Below, in pieces: positions 1 to 7,846 of a stretch of 64,000 nucleotides of DNA. The first letter of the stretch is position 1. Each line of letters begins with the position of its first letter. Made by a program: the position numbers and the translations under genes. The stretch comes from Kitasatospora sp. NBC_01287. Its GTDB lineage: Bacteria; Actinomycetota; Actinomycetes; Streptomycetales; Streptomycetaceae. A model generated the notes under the pieces. That model had not been told where the DNA came from. It made no database searches and worked only from the letters and a program-made list of their open reading frames with translations. The stretch spans positions 372,001 to 436,000 of the forward strand of contig NZ_JAPEPB010000002.1 in NCBI RefSeq assembly GCF_026340565.1, given 5' to 3'.

Positions 1-2
1 AG

Positions 3-347
3 GTCCCGATCACCGATCCGACGCCGTACCCGCTCCCGGGTCCCAGTACGGTCGACCGGCAGCCGCTGCCGATCGGCGGGCGGGTGTACGTGGCCCAGGC
101 GCCCCTCGTGCCCTTCGTGGACGACGGCGTCGCCGTGCACGACGACCACAGCCCGACGGACTACTACCTCGCCTGGCAACCCCTCCCCCGCGCCGACCTG
201 GCCGCCGCCTACCCCGCGCACGGGGCCGTGCTGGTGATCACCCTCTCCATCGGGTACAAGACCACCCCGCCGCCCCCGGCGCCGACGCCGACGCCGGCCG
301 TGGATCCCGGCTACAGCCCGTGCTACAGCGGCAGTTTCTGCCCCTGA
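3..347 (+). CDS. C-terminal part of an unrecognised protein (cut by window edge)
   Basis: The frame is open from the left edge to a TGA at 345-347, so the true start lies outside the window. A GTG at 84 could start a shorter product, but the upstream codons are equally gene-like. The visible end is acidic and aromatic in its middle part, then runs into a Pro/Thr-rich tail (residues PPPPAPTPTP) that ends in a short Tyr/Cys-containing segment. Such tails are common in secreted or surface proteins. I do not recognise the family. It converges on the condensation-domain gene that follows on the other strand. Confidence 0.5.
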   Translation, partial: VPITDPTPYPLPGPSTVDRQPLPIGGRVYVAQAPLVPFVDDGVAVHDDHSPTDYYLAWQPLPRADLAAAYPAHGAVLVITLSIGYKTTPPPPAPTPTPAVDPGYSPCYSGSFCP

Positions 348-368
348 TCCGGGCGCTGTGGGCGGCCG

Positions 369-1805
369 TCAGAACGCGCCGCGGAGCGCGATGCCCTCCA
401 CCGTGGCGGCCAGGGTCCGCACCAGGGCGGCCTTGGTGCGCCGCGCCCGCGGGGTGTCGACGAAGGCGCAGTTCAGGTGCAGCCCCGCTCCGGTCCTGTG
501 CAGCCAGAGCAGCACACCGTTCGTGCGGGGCACCGAGGTGTAGAAGTTGGCCCGCCAGGCTCCGTGGCTCGCGGCACCCGGCGCCTTCCTGAAGTCCATG
601 TAGGAGAAGAAGTTGACGGCCGCGGGCCATGGCGCCGAGCGGTACTCGGGCGCCAGCAGGCGCAGCGCCTCGGTGAAGGGCACGTCGAGGCTCCTGGCCA
701 TCCTGGTGGAGGCGGCCTGCGCGCCGGCCAGCACACCGTCGAAGTCGTGCTCGTCCGCCACCGGGAACTCGATCGGCAGGATGTTGACGAACCATCCCAT
801 GCTGTGCGGATCGGCCCCGCGGCCGCGGGTGCTGACCGGCAGCAGCCCCCGGTAGACGTCAGGACCGCCCTCCCGCCGCAGGCTGACGGCCACCGCCGCC
901 AGCACGCCGGTGGCGAACGTGGCACCCGCCGCCCGGCAGTGGGCCTCCATGGCATCGGCCCCGGCGGCGGTCAACAGCGTGTCCGTCTCGTTGACCGCGT
1001 CGTACACACCGCCCGGCCGGGTGCCCAGGTCCAGCGGGAACGGCGGGAACGGGCCGCCCTCGCCCGTGATGAACCGCCGCCAGTGGCCGAGCCGTTCGTC
1101 GCCCGCCGCCAGCGACCGGCTGCTGCGGCGCTCCCGCTCGGCGTGCTCCAGCGCGCCCGCCGGCTCGGGGAGCGCGACGTGCCGGCCCTCGCGCAACGCC
1201 GCGTAGGCGGTGGCGATGTCGTGGACGGCGACCGTCATCGACATGCCGTCCGTGACGATGTGGTCGCAGGCCAGGTACACCGTCGTGGAGTCGTCCCGGA
1301 CCATCGCGCCCATCACCAGCCACGGACCGCGCAGCGTGTCGGTGCCGCGCAGGAAGCCCCGCAGGTAGTGCCGGGCCCGCTCCGGGGAGTCGATGCGCCC
1401 CACCTCGGCCCGCTCCAGCTTCACGTCCCGCGGGCCGACGACGTCCAGGGCCAACGCACCGCCGTGCTCCCGGAACACGCAGCGCAGCACCTCGTGCCGC
1501 CGCACGAAGTGCAGCAGCGCCTCCTCCAGCGCCCCCGCGTCCAGCGGCCCCTCGATCTCGAAGGACGCGGCGAAGGAGTCGCTGCGGGAGGGGCCGGCGA
1601 CCGGCCTGCCGGAGGGGCCGCTCGCTCGCGCGGACTGCCGGGCGGCGCCGAAGTGGAACTCCTGGTTGTACGAAGGACGCCGGCGCGGGCCGGCGCCATC
1701 GGGGCCGGCGGCCTGGGCGGGCACGGCCCCGGTCGCCGACCGGACCGTCCACTCGATCGCGTGGCCGGGCGCGACGACCAGGTCCGTGCTGGGGAGTTGG
1801 AGCAC
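369..1805 (-). CDS. standalone condensation-domain protein (copy 1)
   Basis: A 478-residue single-domain protein of the NRPS condensation / acyltransferase superfamily, which joins an acyl or aminoacyl donor to an amine or hydroxyl acceptor. The active-site motif reads DHIVTDG, matching HHxxxDG with the essential second His and the Asp-Gly but not the first His. A GPWLVMGAMVRDD segment precedes it and the NFFSY region lies near the end. There are no adenylation or carrier domains. I chose the GTG at 1805 because it aligns with the start of the tandem paralog and follows AGGAG by about 10 bases; a TTG at 1808 is the alternative. The frame stays open further upstream, but that stretch overlaps the neighbour's 3' end. 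It lies 83 bp behind the paralog, probably in one operon. Substrate unknown. Confidence 0.85.
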   Translation of the reverse strand: MLQLPSTDLVVAPGHAIEWTVRSATGAVPAQAAGPDGAGPRRRPSYNQEFHFGAARQSARASGPSGRPVAGPSRSDSFAASFEIEGPLDAGALEEALLHFVRRHEVLRCVFREHGGALALDVVGPRDVKLERAEVGRIDSPERARHYLRGFLRGTDTLRGPWLVMGAMVRDDSTTVYLACDHIVTDGMSMTVAVHDIATAYAALREGRHVALPEPAGALEHAERERRSSRSLAAGDERLGHWRRFITGEGGPFPPFPLDLGTRPGGVYDAVNETDTLLTAAGADAMEAHCRAAGATFATGVLAAVAVSLRREGGPDVYRGLLPVSTRGRGADPHSMGWFVNILPIEFPVADEHDFDGVLAGAQAASTRMARSLDVPFTEALRLLAPEYRSAPWPAAVNFFSYMDFRKAPGAASHGAWRANFYTSVPRTNGVLLWLHRTGAGLHLNCAFVDTPRARRTKAALVRTLAATVEGIALRGAF

Positions 1806-1888
1806 CAATCGACTTCTCCTGCGTGTTGCCTGCGGTGGGGTTGGGTGGCGCGGGGTGGGGTGACGTGGCGTGAGGTGCGACGGTCGGA

Positions 1889-3361
1889 TCAGGGGGCCAC
1901 GTGGTGCGCGGCGTCGTCCAGCGTCCGGGTCAGGGCCCGCACGAAGCCGGCCTTGGTGCGGCGGGCCTGCGGGGTGTCGACATGGATGGTGCTGAGGTGC
2001 ACCCCGGTGTCGTTGCGGTGGAACCAGAAGAAGATCCCGTTGCTGTGGGACGCCCAGACGTAGGCGCGGGCCTGCCACCCGAGGTGGCCGCGCGCCCCCG
2101 GGGTCACCCGGTAGTCCAGGTAGGAGAAGAAGTTGACGGCCTGCGGCCAGACCTGAGGGCCGCACTGCTGGGAGGTCAGCAGGTCGAAGGCCCTGACGAA
2201 CGGCGTGCCGGTCGACCCGCGCGCGGCGGCGAGCGCGTCGCGGGCGGCGGTGACGACCTGCTCGAACCCCCTCCCCCGCGTCACCGGGAACTCCACCGGG
2301 ACCGTGTTGACGAACCACCCCATGCTCTGGGCGTCCGGCCCCCGGTCCCTGGTGCTGACCGGCAGCAGCCCCCGGTAGACGTCAGGGCCGCCCTGCCCGT
2401 GCAGCGCGAGCCCGACCGCCGCCAGGACACCGACCGACATCCTGGCGCCCACCGCGCGGCAGCGGGCCTCGACCGCGTCGGCCGCGGTCGCGGTCAGCAG
2501 CGTGTCCGACTCGTTGACGGCCTGGTACACGCCGCCGGGGGCCATCCCCAGGTCCAGCGGGAACGGCGGGAACACGCCGCCCGCACCGGCGGTGAACCGG
2601 CGCCAGTGCCCCAGCCGACCGTCGTCCGCCGCCAGCGCCCGGCCCCGGCGCCGCTCCTGCTCCGCGTAGCCGAGGAAACCGCTCGCCTCGGGCAGCAGGA
2701 TCCGCCGCCCCTCGCGCAGCGCCGCGTAGGCGGTGGCGATGTCGTGGACGGCGACCGGCACCGACACACCGTCGATCACCAGGTGGTCGCAGGCGAAGTA
2801 CACCGTCGTGGAGTCGTCCCGGACCATCGCGCCCATCACCAGCCACGGACCGCGCAGCGTGTCGGTACCGCCCAGGAACCTCCGGACGTACGCCCCGGCC
2901 TCGGCCCGGGAGGCGATGCGCCCCGCCTCGACCCGCTCCAGCTTCACGTCACGCGGGCCGACGACGTCCAGGGCCAACGCACCGCCGTGCTCCCGGAACA
3001 CGCAGCGCAGCACCTCGTGCCGCCGCACCAGGTGCAGGAACGCTTCCTCAAGCGCCCGGACGTCCAGCGGGCCCTCGATCTCGAAGGAGCCGCCGATCCA
3101 GGACCGGTAGCGCACATCCGCCCGCCGCAGGCCCTGGGCCACACTGAAGTGGTCCTCCTGGTTGTACGACGCCACCGGCCCCACCGACGCGGACGATCCG
3201 GGCGGACCGGGCGGCGCCGAAGGAACGGTCGCCCTGGTCGGTCCGGTGTGTCCGGTCGGTCCGGTCGCCGTGGTCGGTCCGGTCGCCCCGGCGAACGACA
3301 CCGTCCACTCCACCGCGCGCCCCGGCGCGATCTCCCACTCCTCGACGGGTACCTGCAGCAC
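1889..3361 (-). CDS. standalone condensation-domain protein (copy 2)
   Basis: A 490-residue paralog of the gene that follows it, with the motif DHLVIDG in place of HHxxxDG. Long blocks are almost identical to copy 1 in protein and DNA (RRHEVLRCVFREHGG, GTDTLRGPWLVMGAMVRDD), while the N-terminal linker and C-terminal half differ, so the pair looks like a tandem duplication with local gene conversion. An extra Gly-Pro-Thr-rich stretch of about 35 residues sits near residues 25-60, just before a conserved SYNQE-x-HF element. GTG start at 3361, preceded by AGGAGGG at 5 bases spacing. It is the first gene of the presumed two-gene operon. Substrate unknown. Confidence 0.85.
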   Translation of the reverse strand: MLQVPVEEWEIAPGRAVEWTVSFAGATGPTTATGPTGHTGPTRATVPSAPPGPPGSSASVGPVASYNQEDHFSVAQGLRRADVRYRSWIGGSFEIEGPLDVRALEEAFLHLVRRHEVLRCVFREHGGALALDVVGPRDVKLERVEAGRIASRAEAGAYVRRFLGGTDTLRGPWLVMGAMVRDDSTTVYFACDHLVIDGVSVPVAVHDIATAYAALREGRRILLPEASGFLGYAEQERRRGRALAADDGRLGHWRRFTAGAGGVFPPFPLDLGMAPGGVYQAVNESDTLLTATAADAVEARCRAVGARMSVGVLAAVGLALHGQGGPDVYRGLLPVSTRDRGPDAQSMGWFVNTVPVEFPVTRGRGFEQVVTAARDALAAARGSTGTPFVRAFDLLTSQQCGPQVWPQAVNFFSYLDYRVTPGARGHLGWQARAYVWASHSNGIFFWFHRNDTGVHLSTIHVDTPQARRTKAGFVRALTRTLDDAAHHVAP

Positions 3362-3464
3362 AACAGCCCTCCTGACCAGTTGACACCCGACACACGCCCC
3401 GACCAGTCAACGAGGGAACGGACAAGGACCCGGGCCCACCCCACCACGCGCCCGCGCGCCCAAC

Positions 3465-3486
3465 GACTCAATGACTCAGTGACTCA
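3465..3486. promoter_or_regulatory. three GACTCA repeats at 8-bp spacing
   Basis: GACTCA occurs at 3465, 3473 and 3481, exactly 8 bases apart, about 105-125 bp upstream of the condensation-gene start at 3361. The remaining gap (3362-3635) shows no gene. It could be an activator or repressor array, or a chance low-complexity run. Confidence 0.3.
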
Positions 3487-3635
3487 CCCATCACTAACGA
3501 AGCGATCACCTCGCGGTGACGGCACAACCGGACACCGGCCACAACGCGGCGGCGGACACGTGCCGGCACCGGCCACGGCGGGCCGCCGCCGCACCGGGCC
3601 CCGCCCGGATCGCCGAGGGGCCCGCGCCGCCGGGA

Positions 3636-4175
3636 TCACCCAGGGGCGTGCGCCGACCAGAACGAGCAGTAGACGGCGGGCGGCGGTGCCAGGTCGACTG
3701 CGGTGCCCGGGTGCCGGGCGATGCCGGGCGTGCCGGGCGGGTGCGGTACCTGCTCGGAGCGGGCCACCCCGGGCGAGAGCGCGGTCAGGTAGGCGTTGCC
3801 GAGCACGCCGAAGTCCAGTGCGAGCCGGAACCCGTCGGCCGTGGCGGCATAGAGTCCGGGCGACTCGCGGTCGGCGTTGGCACCGGTCAGGGTGTGGCCG
3901 CACGCGCGCCAGTGCCGCTCGACGACACCCAGCAGCGCGCCGCGCCGGGCCGGCGAGATGACCGTCAGCACGTTGCGGTTGCGGGCCACGAACCAGGTCG
4001 GCGGCGCCGGATCCGAGGTGCTGTCCACCGCGCCGGTGCGGGCGAGCAGCCCGGCGCTCGGCACCCCGTGGGACCAGGTCAGCCCCGGGCGCACCGCCAG
4101 CAGGGTCTCCTGGAGCAGTTCCTCGCAGCGCAGGGCTGCCCGGGCCTGGTCCGCGGTGCCCGCCGCTCCGGTCAC
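3636..4175 (-). CDS. hypothetical protein coupled to the ESX-type operon
   Basis: A 179-residue protein whose GTG start overlaps the stop codon of the upstream gene by 4 bases (GTGA at 4172-4175), which implies translational coupling and a shared function. There is no clear signal peptide, lipobox or membrane segment. The sequence has a helical N-terminal region (ALRCEELLQETLLAV) and a beta-rich centre with VARNRNVLTVI and FRLALDFGVLG, ending near YCSFWSAHAPG. I do not recognise the family. Its position after a WXG-domain protein suggests a secretion chaperone, partner or immunity-type protein. Confidence 0.7.
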   Translation of the reverse strand: MTGAAGTADQARAALRCEELLQETLLAVRPGLTWSHGVPSAGLLARTGAVDSTSDPAPPTWFVARNRNVLTVISPARRGALLGVVERHWRACGHTLTGANADRESPGLYAATADGFRLALDFGVLGNAYLTALSPGVARSEQVPHPPGTPGIARHPGTAVDLAPPPAVYCSFWSAHAPG

Positions 4176-5716
4176 TGGGCGGCCACCGGTTGGTTGCGGT
4201 CGCCGTGCCCGGTGGCGATGTTGGCCAGCGCCTTGACGTAGGCCGGGTCGTTGGGGTCCTGGTGGAACTCCTGTCCCGGCGGAACACCCGGGACGGAGTT
4301 GACGCCCGGCGTGCCGTCCCACTGCGGCGGCACGTCGACCGCGGCGGTCGCCGAGCCCGCCAGGCCGCCCTGTCCGTCCGAGGCGTCCGCGATGGGGCCG
4401 GTTCCGGCGCCGGTCCCGATGGCCGTCACCCTGGCCGCGGGGCCGTCGTGGGTGGCCTGGACCCCGGTCAGGAAGCGGTTGAGGGAGGCACCACCGAGGT
4501 CGGGCGGCGGCGCGTCGTCGGAACCGCCGTCGCCGTCGTCGAGTTCGGTCTGTGCGAGGCGCGGCGGGGCGTTGTAGTTCGTCCACACCACGGTCGCGGT
4601 GGAGGACTTCGGATCGGCCTGGGCGGCGGCCACGGACAGGCGCTGGGCGTAGGCCATGTCTCCGCTGACGAACTGCGGGTCCAGGCCACCGACCGGCGGC
4701 ACGTAGGTGGCGACGTTGGTCGCGGTGTCGGGGTTGCCGTAGGAGACGATCGCATTGTGGTTGCCGTCCGGTCCACCCAGGCCCAGCAGCAGCAGCGGCG
4801 GGTTCGAGGGCTGGTCGAGCTGCTGCTGCAGGGCGTCCAGTCCGGCGAGTTTGGGCCCCGTGGCCCAGGTGTTGTTCGGGTCCGGGTTCTTCAGCGCCTG
4901 CTGCATCTGGTCACGCAGCAGGGGTAGTTCGATCCGGTTGGCGGTGTCGCGGTCCTGGGCGGGGATGCCGTCCAGGTTGCCGAGCTGGTCGGGGTGGTCG
5001 CGCAGGAGCTGTTGGCGGGTGGCGTCGGGCAGCGAGTCCCACCAAGCCTTGACCTTCGCGGGATCCTTCTCACTCGCCCACGGGTCGAGCACCACGGAGT
5101 CGTAGCTCTGCGCCTGCTGGGTGTCGGAGGCCAGCGTGGCGGCGTCGATGAGCTGCGCGTTGGCGACGTCGGCCAGGTGCGCGAACACGGAGGCGGCTCC
5201 CTCGTCCAGGTTCTGGGCATCGCTCTCCAGTTGTTGGAGAGCGGCGGCCAGTGCCTGCCGCTTGGGCTCCAGCGATGCCAACTGGGCTCGGGTGTCCGGG
5301 TCGTCGCGCATCGCCGGGTTCTCCTGAATCGCCAGATCCAGGAACGCCGTGATCGACGGCTCCCCGCCATCGCCGTCCTTGATGGCCAGGCCGTCGGCGC
5401 CGGCCTGGACGGCCAGCTGCTGCCGTCGGGCTATCAGCAGTGCCACCTCGTCCGCGGTGGAGCGCAGTTGGATGCGGACGTTCTCCAGCGCCTGCTGGCA
5501 GTCCTTCAACTGCGTCTGCCACTTGGCCAGCTCGTTCTCGGCGCCCGTCGCCGCGTCGCCCGTCCAACCCGAATTCAGCACCTGCGCCTGGACCTTGGCC
5601 GACCAGTCGCTGGCATGCGCCGCGAAGCGCTGCGAGATGCCTTCCCAAGTGTCCGCCGCCGCCCACAGGCTGCCCGGATCGGATGTCTCCAGCAAGTCGT
5701 AGTACGACCGGTCCAT
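4172..5716 (-). CDS. WXG-domain protein with degenerate DUF1023 alpha/beta-hydrolase region
   Basis: 514 residues. The N-terminal part (about 1-110) is a WXG100-like helical hairpin with NSGWTGDAA at the turn, typical of ESX/type VII substrates. The rest follows the DUF1023 alpha/beta-hydrolase family of actinobacteria, including the conserved LLLLGLGG...GNPDTATNVATYVPP block and the VWTNYNAPP strand. The nucleophile elbow, normally GHSYGS in this family, reads GTGAG, so the catalytic Ser is absent. The usual acid/His region also appears to be lost, with only about 70 residues following. It is therefore probably a catalytically dead or repurposed hydrolase. ATG at 5716 overlaps the upstream stop (TGATG). 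Confidence 0.8.
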   Translation of the reverse strand: MDRSYYDLLETSDPGSLWAAADTWEGISQRFAAHASDWSAKVQAQVLNSGWTGDAATGAENELAKWQTQLKDCQQALENVRIQLRSTADEVALLIARRQQLAVQAGADGLAIKDGDGGEPSITAFLDLAIQENPAMRDDPDTRAQLASLEPKRQALAAALQQLESDAQNLDEGAASVFAHLADVANAQLIDAATLASDTQQAQSYDSVVLDPWASEKDPAKVKAWWDSLPDATRQQLLRDHPDQLGNLDGIPAQDRDTANRIELPLLRDQMQQALKNPDPNNTWATGPKLAGLDALQQQLDQPSNPPLLLLGLGGPDGNHNAIVSYGNPDTATNVATYVPPVGGLDPQFVSGDMAYAQRLSVAAAQADPKSSTATVVWTNYNAPPRLAQTELDDGDGGSDDAPPPDLGGASLNRFLTGVQATHDGPAARVTAIGTGAGTGPIADASDGQGGLAGSATAAVDVPPQWDGTPGVNSVPGVPPGQEFHQDPNDPAYVKALANIATGHGDRNQPVAAQ

Positions 5717-6066
5717 CAGTTCGCCCCTCCGGTGGATCCGGCCGAGTCGAGCACCAGGTGGTTCTGGTCGTCGGAGCGCCGGTACTGCGCCGCCGTCGTC
5801 GACAGCTTCTGCGACACGGCGTCCAGCGAGCCGGCCAGTGCCGTCAGATGCGCCGTCCAGGCATCCGAGCAGCTCTGCGCCGGGGCGATCAGCTTCCAGC
5901 CGCCCATTTTGGGGATACTGCTGCCATCAACGCTCGTCAGCGGCAGCGGCGACTGCGGGGCCTCGGCCCGGATCGCGCCCGCCACCGTGTGCCCGGCCCC
6001 CGCGGCCGCGTCCAACGCATCCGGATCGACCGTGAATCCGCCGCCACCCACCGCACTCCCCCGCAT
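5716..6066 (-). CDS. small EspC/WXG-like type VII secretion-associated protein
   Basis: A 116-residue helical protein that is first in a tightly coupled three-gene operon; its TGA overlaps the ATG of the next gene by one base. The pattern (FTVDPDALDAAAG at the start, a central acidic/aromatic segment, then AWTAHLTALAGSLDAVSQKL) resembles the EspC-like small partner often encoded before larger ESX substrates. The start is ATG 6066, six bases after GGTGA; a GTG at 6051 is an alternative. No classical signal peptide is seen, as expected for this class. Role inferred: heterodimer partner or carrier for the 514-residue protein. Confidence 0.75.
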   Translation of the reverse strand: MRGSAVGGGGFTVDPDALDAAAGAGHTVAGAIRAEAPQSPLPLTSVDGSSIPKMGGWKLIAPAQSCSDAWTAHLTALAGSLDAVSQKLSTTAAQYRRSDDQNHLVLDSAGSTGGAN

Positions 6067-6216
6067 CCTGAGTCACCGTCAGAACATGACCGGCACAGCC
6101 TAGACGAGCACAGCGCGTAGTCGCAGGGGTGGTGGTCGGCACACGTTCTTCCCCAGGTGGTGCGTGGTGGTGGGGCCGGCCGACCGGCAGCTGCCCACCC
6201 GGTAGGCTCACCCGCC

Positions 6217-6759
6217 ATGACTGACGCATCGAAGGAACACGACCGCCCGGAACCGCCGATCGCCGGCGACGAGACCGCCGCCCTGCTGGGCTCCCTGGAA
6301 CGTCAGCGCGCGACCTTCGCCTGGAAGTGCGGCGGCCTGGACGCGGACGGCCTGCGGGCGAGGGTCGGCGTCTCGTCGATCACCCTGGGCGGCCTGCTCA
6401 AGCACCTGGCCAACGTCGAGGACACCCACTTCGCCCGGCTGCTGCTGGGGCGCGGGCCCGGAGCCCCGTGGGACGCGGTGGACTGGGACGCCGAGCCCGA
6501 CTGGGAGTGGCAGTCGGCCGCCGACGACACCCCCGAGCAGCTGATGACGCTCTGGCAGGAGGCCGCCGACCGCTCCCGCGCGGTGGTCGCGAAGGCGCTG
6601 ACCGAGGCCGGCCCGGAGCAGCTGGGCCGCTACACCACCGCTGACGGCCGATCACCCAACCTCCGGCGCATCCTGATCGACATGATCGAGGAGTACGCGC
6701 GGCACATCGGCCACGCCGACCTCATCCGGGAGTCGGTGGACGGCCTCGTCGGGGAGTGA
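6217..6759 (+). CDS. DinB-like / DUF664 family protein
   Basis: A 180-residue protein of the DinB/YfiT-like four-helix fold, whose members often bind metal and may act as thiol-dependent transferases. The typical pattern is visible: an ETAALLGSLERQRATFAWK N-terminal helix, GGLLKHLANVEDTHFARLLLG with a candidate metal-binding His, and EEYARHIGHADLIRE near the end with two further His residues in the usual place. The ATG at 6217 begins where the family usually starts; the frame extends upstream without similarity. It converges on the MTA phosphorylase gene. Confidence 0.85.
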   Translation: MTDASKEHDRPEPPIAGDETAALLGSLERQRATFAWKCGGLDADGLRARVGVSSITLGGLLKHLANVEDTHFARLLLGRGPGAPWDAVDWDAEPDWEWQSAADDTPEQLMTLWQEAADRSRAVVAKALTEAGPEQLGRYTTADGRSPNLRRILIDMIEEYARHIGHADLIRESVDGLVGE

Positions 6760-6800
6760 TCGCCCGGCGCCGGCCGGTCAGGCGCCCAGGCCGCCCGGGG

Positions 6801-7667
6801 TCAGGCGCCCGGCACGCCCGGCAGCCCGGTGGTGAGGCCGTCCAGGGCGTGCGAGCAGACACAGTCGCGGGTGGCCGGCAGACCCTCCAGGGCCTGGAAC
6901 AGGACACCGCGCAGCCGGTCGACATTGCGGGCGAACTCGGCCAGCACCTCGGCGTGCGTGACGCCCTCGCCGCTCTCCACCCCCGCGTCCAGGTCGGTGA
7001 CCAGCGCCAAGGAGGTGTAGCAGAGCCCGAGTTCACGCGCCAGGGCGGCCTCGGGATGGCCGGTCATGCCGACCACCGACCAGCCGTTGGCCGTGAACCA
7101 GCGCGACTCCGCGCGGGTGGAGAAGCGCGGGCCCTCGATCACCACCAGGGTTCCGCCGTCCACCGGCCGCCAGTGGGCCGACCGGGCGGCGTCGGCCACC
7201 GCCCCGCGTCCGGCGGGGCAGTACGGGTCCGCCATCGACACGTGGACCACCTCCGGCACCGACCCGTCCGGCAGCGGCAGGCCGTCGTAGTAGGTCTGCG
7301 GCCGCCCCGAGGTCCGGTCGACGAACTGGTCGGGGACCACCAGCGTGCCCGGCCCGTACTCCGGCCGCAGCCCGCCGACCGCGCACGGCCCCAGCACCTG
7401 GCGCACCCCCAGCGAGTGCAGCGCCCAGAGGTTGGCCCGGTAGTTGATCCGGTGCGGTGGCAACCGGTGCTCACGCCCGTGCCGGGGGAGGAACGCCACC
7501 TCGCGCCCCGCCAGCCGGCCCAGGAAGAGCGAGTCGCTGGGCGGCCCGTACGGGGTGTCGACCACCACCTCGCTGACCTCGTCCAGCAGCGCGTAGAGCC
7601 CGGAGCCGCCGATCACCCCGAGCTCCGCCCGTGCCGGTGCGCCATCCACGATCTGATTCGCCGTCAT
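6801..7667 (-). CDS. mtnP: S-methyl-5'-thioadenosine phosphorylase
   Basis: A 288-residue cytosolic enzyme that splits methylthioadenosine into adenine and 5-methylthioribose-1-phosphate in methionine salvage. The family's marks are clear: LGVIGGSGLY near the N-terminus (phosphate loop), FLPRHGREHRLPPHRINYRANLWAL, IEGPRFSTRAES, and GMTGHPEAALARELG in the purine-binding region. Length is usual for the family. ATG start after GGGAACAGGGC. No other methionine-salvage gene is adjacent. Confidence 0.95.
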   Translation of the reverse strand: MTANQIVDGAPARAELGVIGGSGLYALLDEVSEVVVDTPYGPPSDSLFLGRLAGREVAFLPRHGREHRLPPHRINYRANLWALHSLGVRQVLGPCAVGGLRPEYGPGTLVVPDQFVDRTSGRPQTYYDGLPLPDGSVPEVVHVSMADPYCPAGRGAVADAARSAHWRPVDGGTLVVIEGPRFSTRAESRWFTANGWSVVGMTGHPEAALARELGLCYTSLALVTDLDAGVESGEGVTHAEVLAEFARNVDRLRGVLFQALEGLPATRDCVCSHALDGLTTGLPGVPGA

Positions 7668-7807
7668 GCCCTGTTCCCTTCGCAGGAGATGTCCCGCACC
7701 AGCTTAGGAGCGGCGGGCGCCGGGCTCCCGCTCGACCGGCCGGGCCCCGCCCCACGCGGCTCGACCCCCTCCCGCCCCGCGCGGCTCGACCCTCCCGCCC
7801 GCGCGGC

Positions 7808-7838
7808 TTGACCCTCCTCCTACCGGAGGCCCTAGCGT
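7808..7838 (+). promoter_or_regulatory. MerR-type promoter with 19-bp spacer
   Basis: TTGACC (7808-7813) and TAGCGT (7833-7838) are separated by 19 bases, the over-long spacing typical of MerR/TipA-activated promoters. The spacer carries the inverted repeat CCTCC-TACC-GGAGG (7816-7829). The -10 ends 8 bases before the ATG at 7847, so the mRNA is probably leaderless. Two imperfect upstream copies of CGCGGCTCGACCC (about 7754 and 7780) precede the CGCGGCTTGACCC that forms the -35. No MerR gene is in the window. Confidence 0.6.
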
Positions 7839-7846
7839 CCCGGGTC

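Noticed and set aside
1806..2318. In-frame 5' extension of the first condensation-domain gene
   Set aside because: It overlaps the neighbour's 3' end, has no similarity to condensation proteins, and the paralog starts at the equivalent of 1805.
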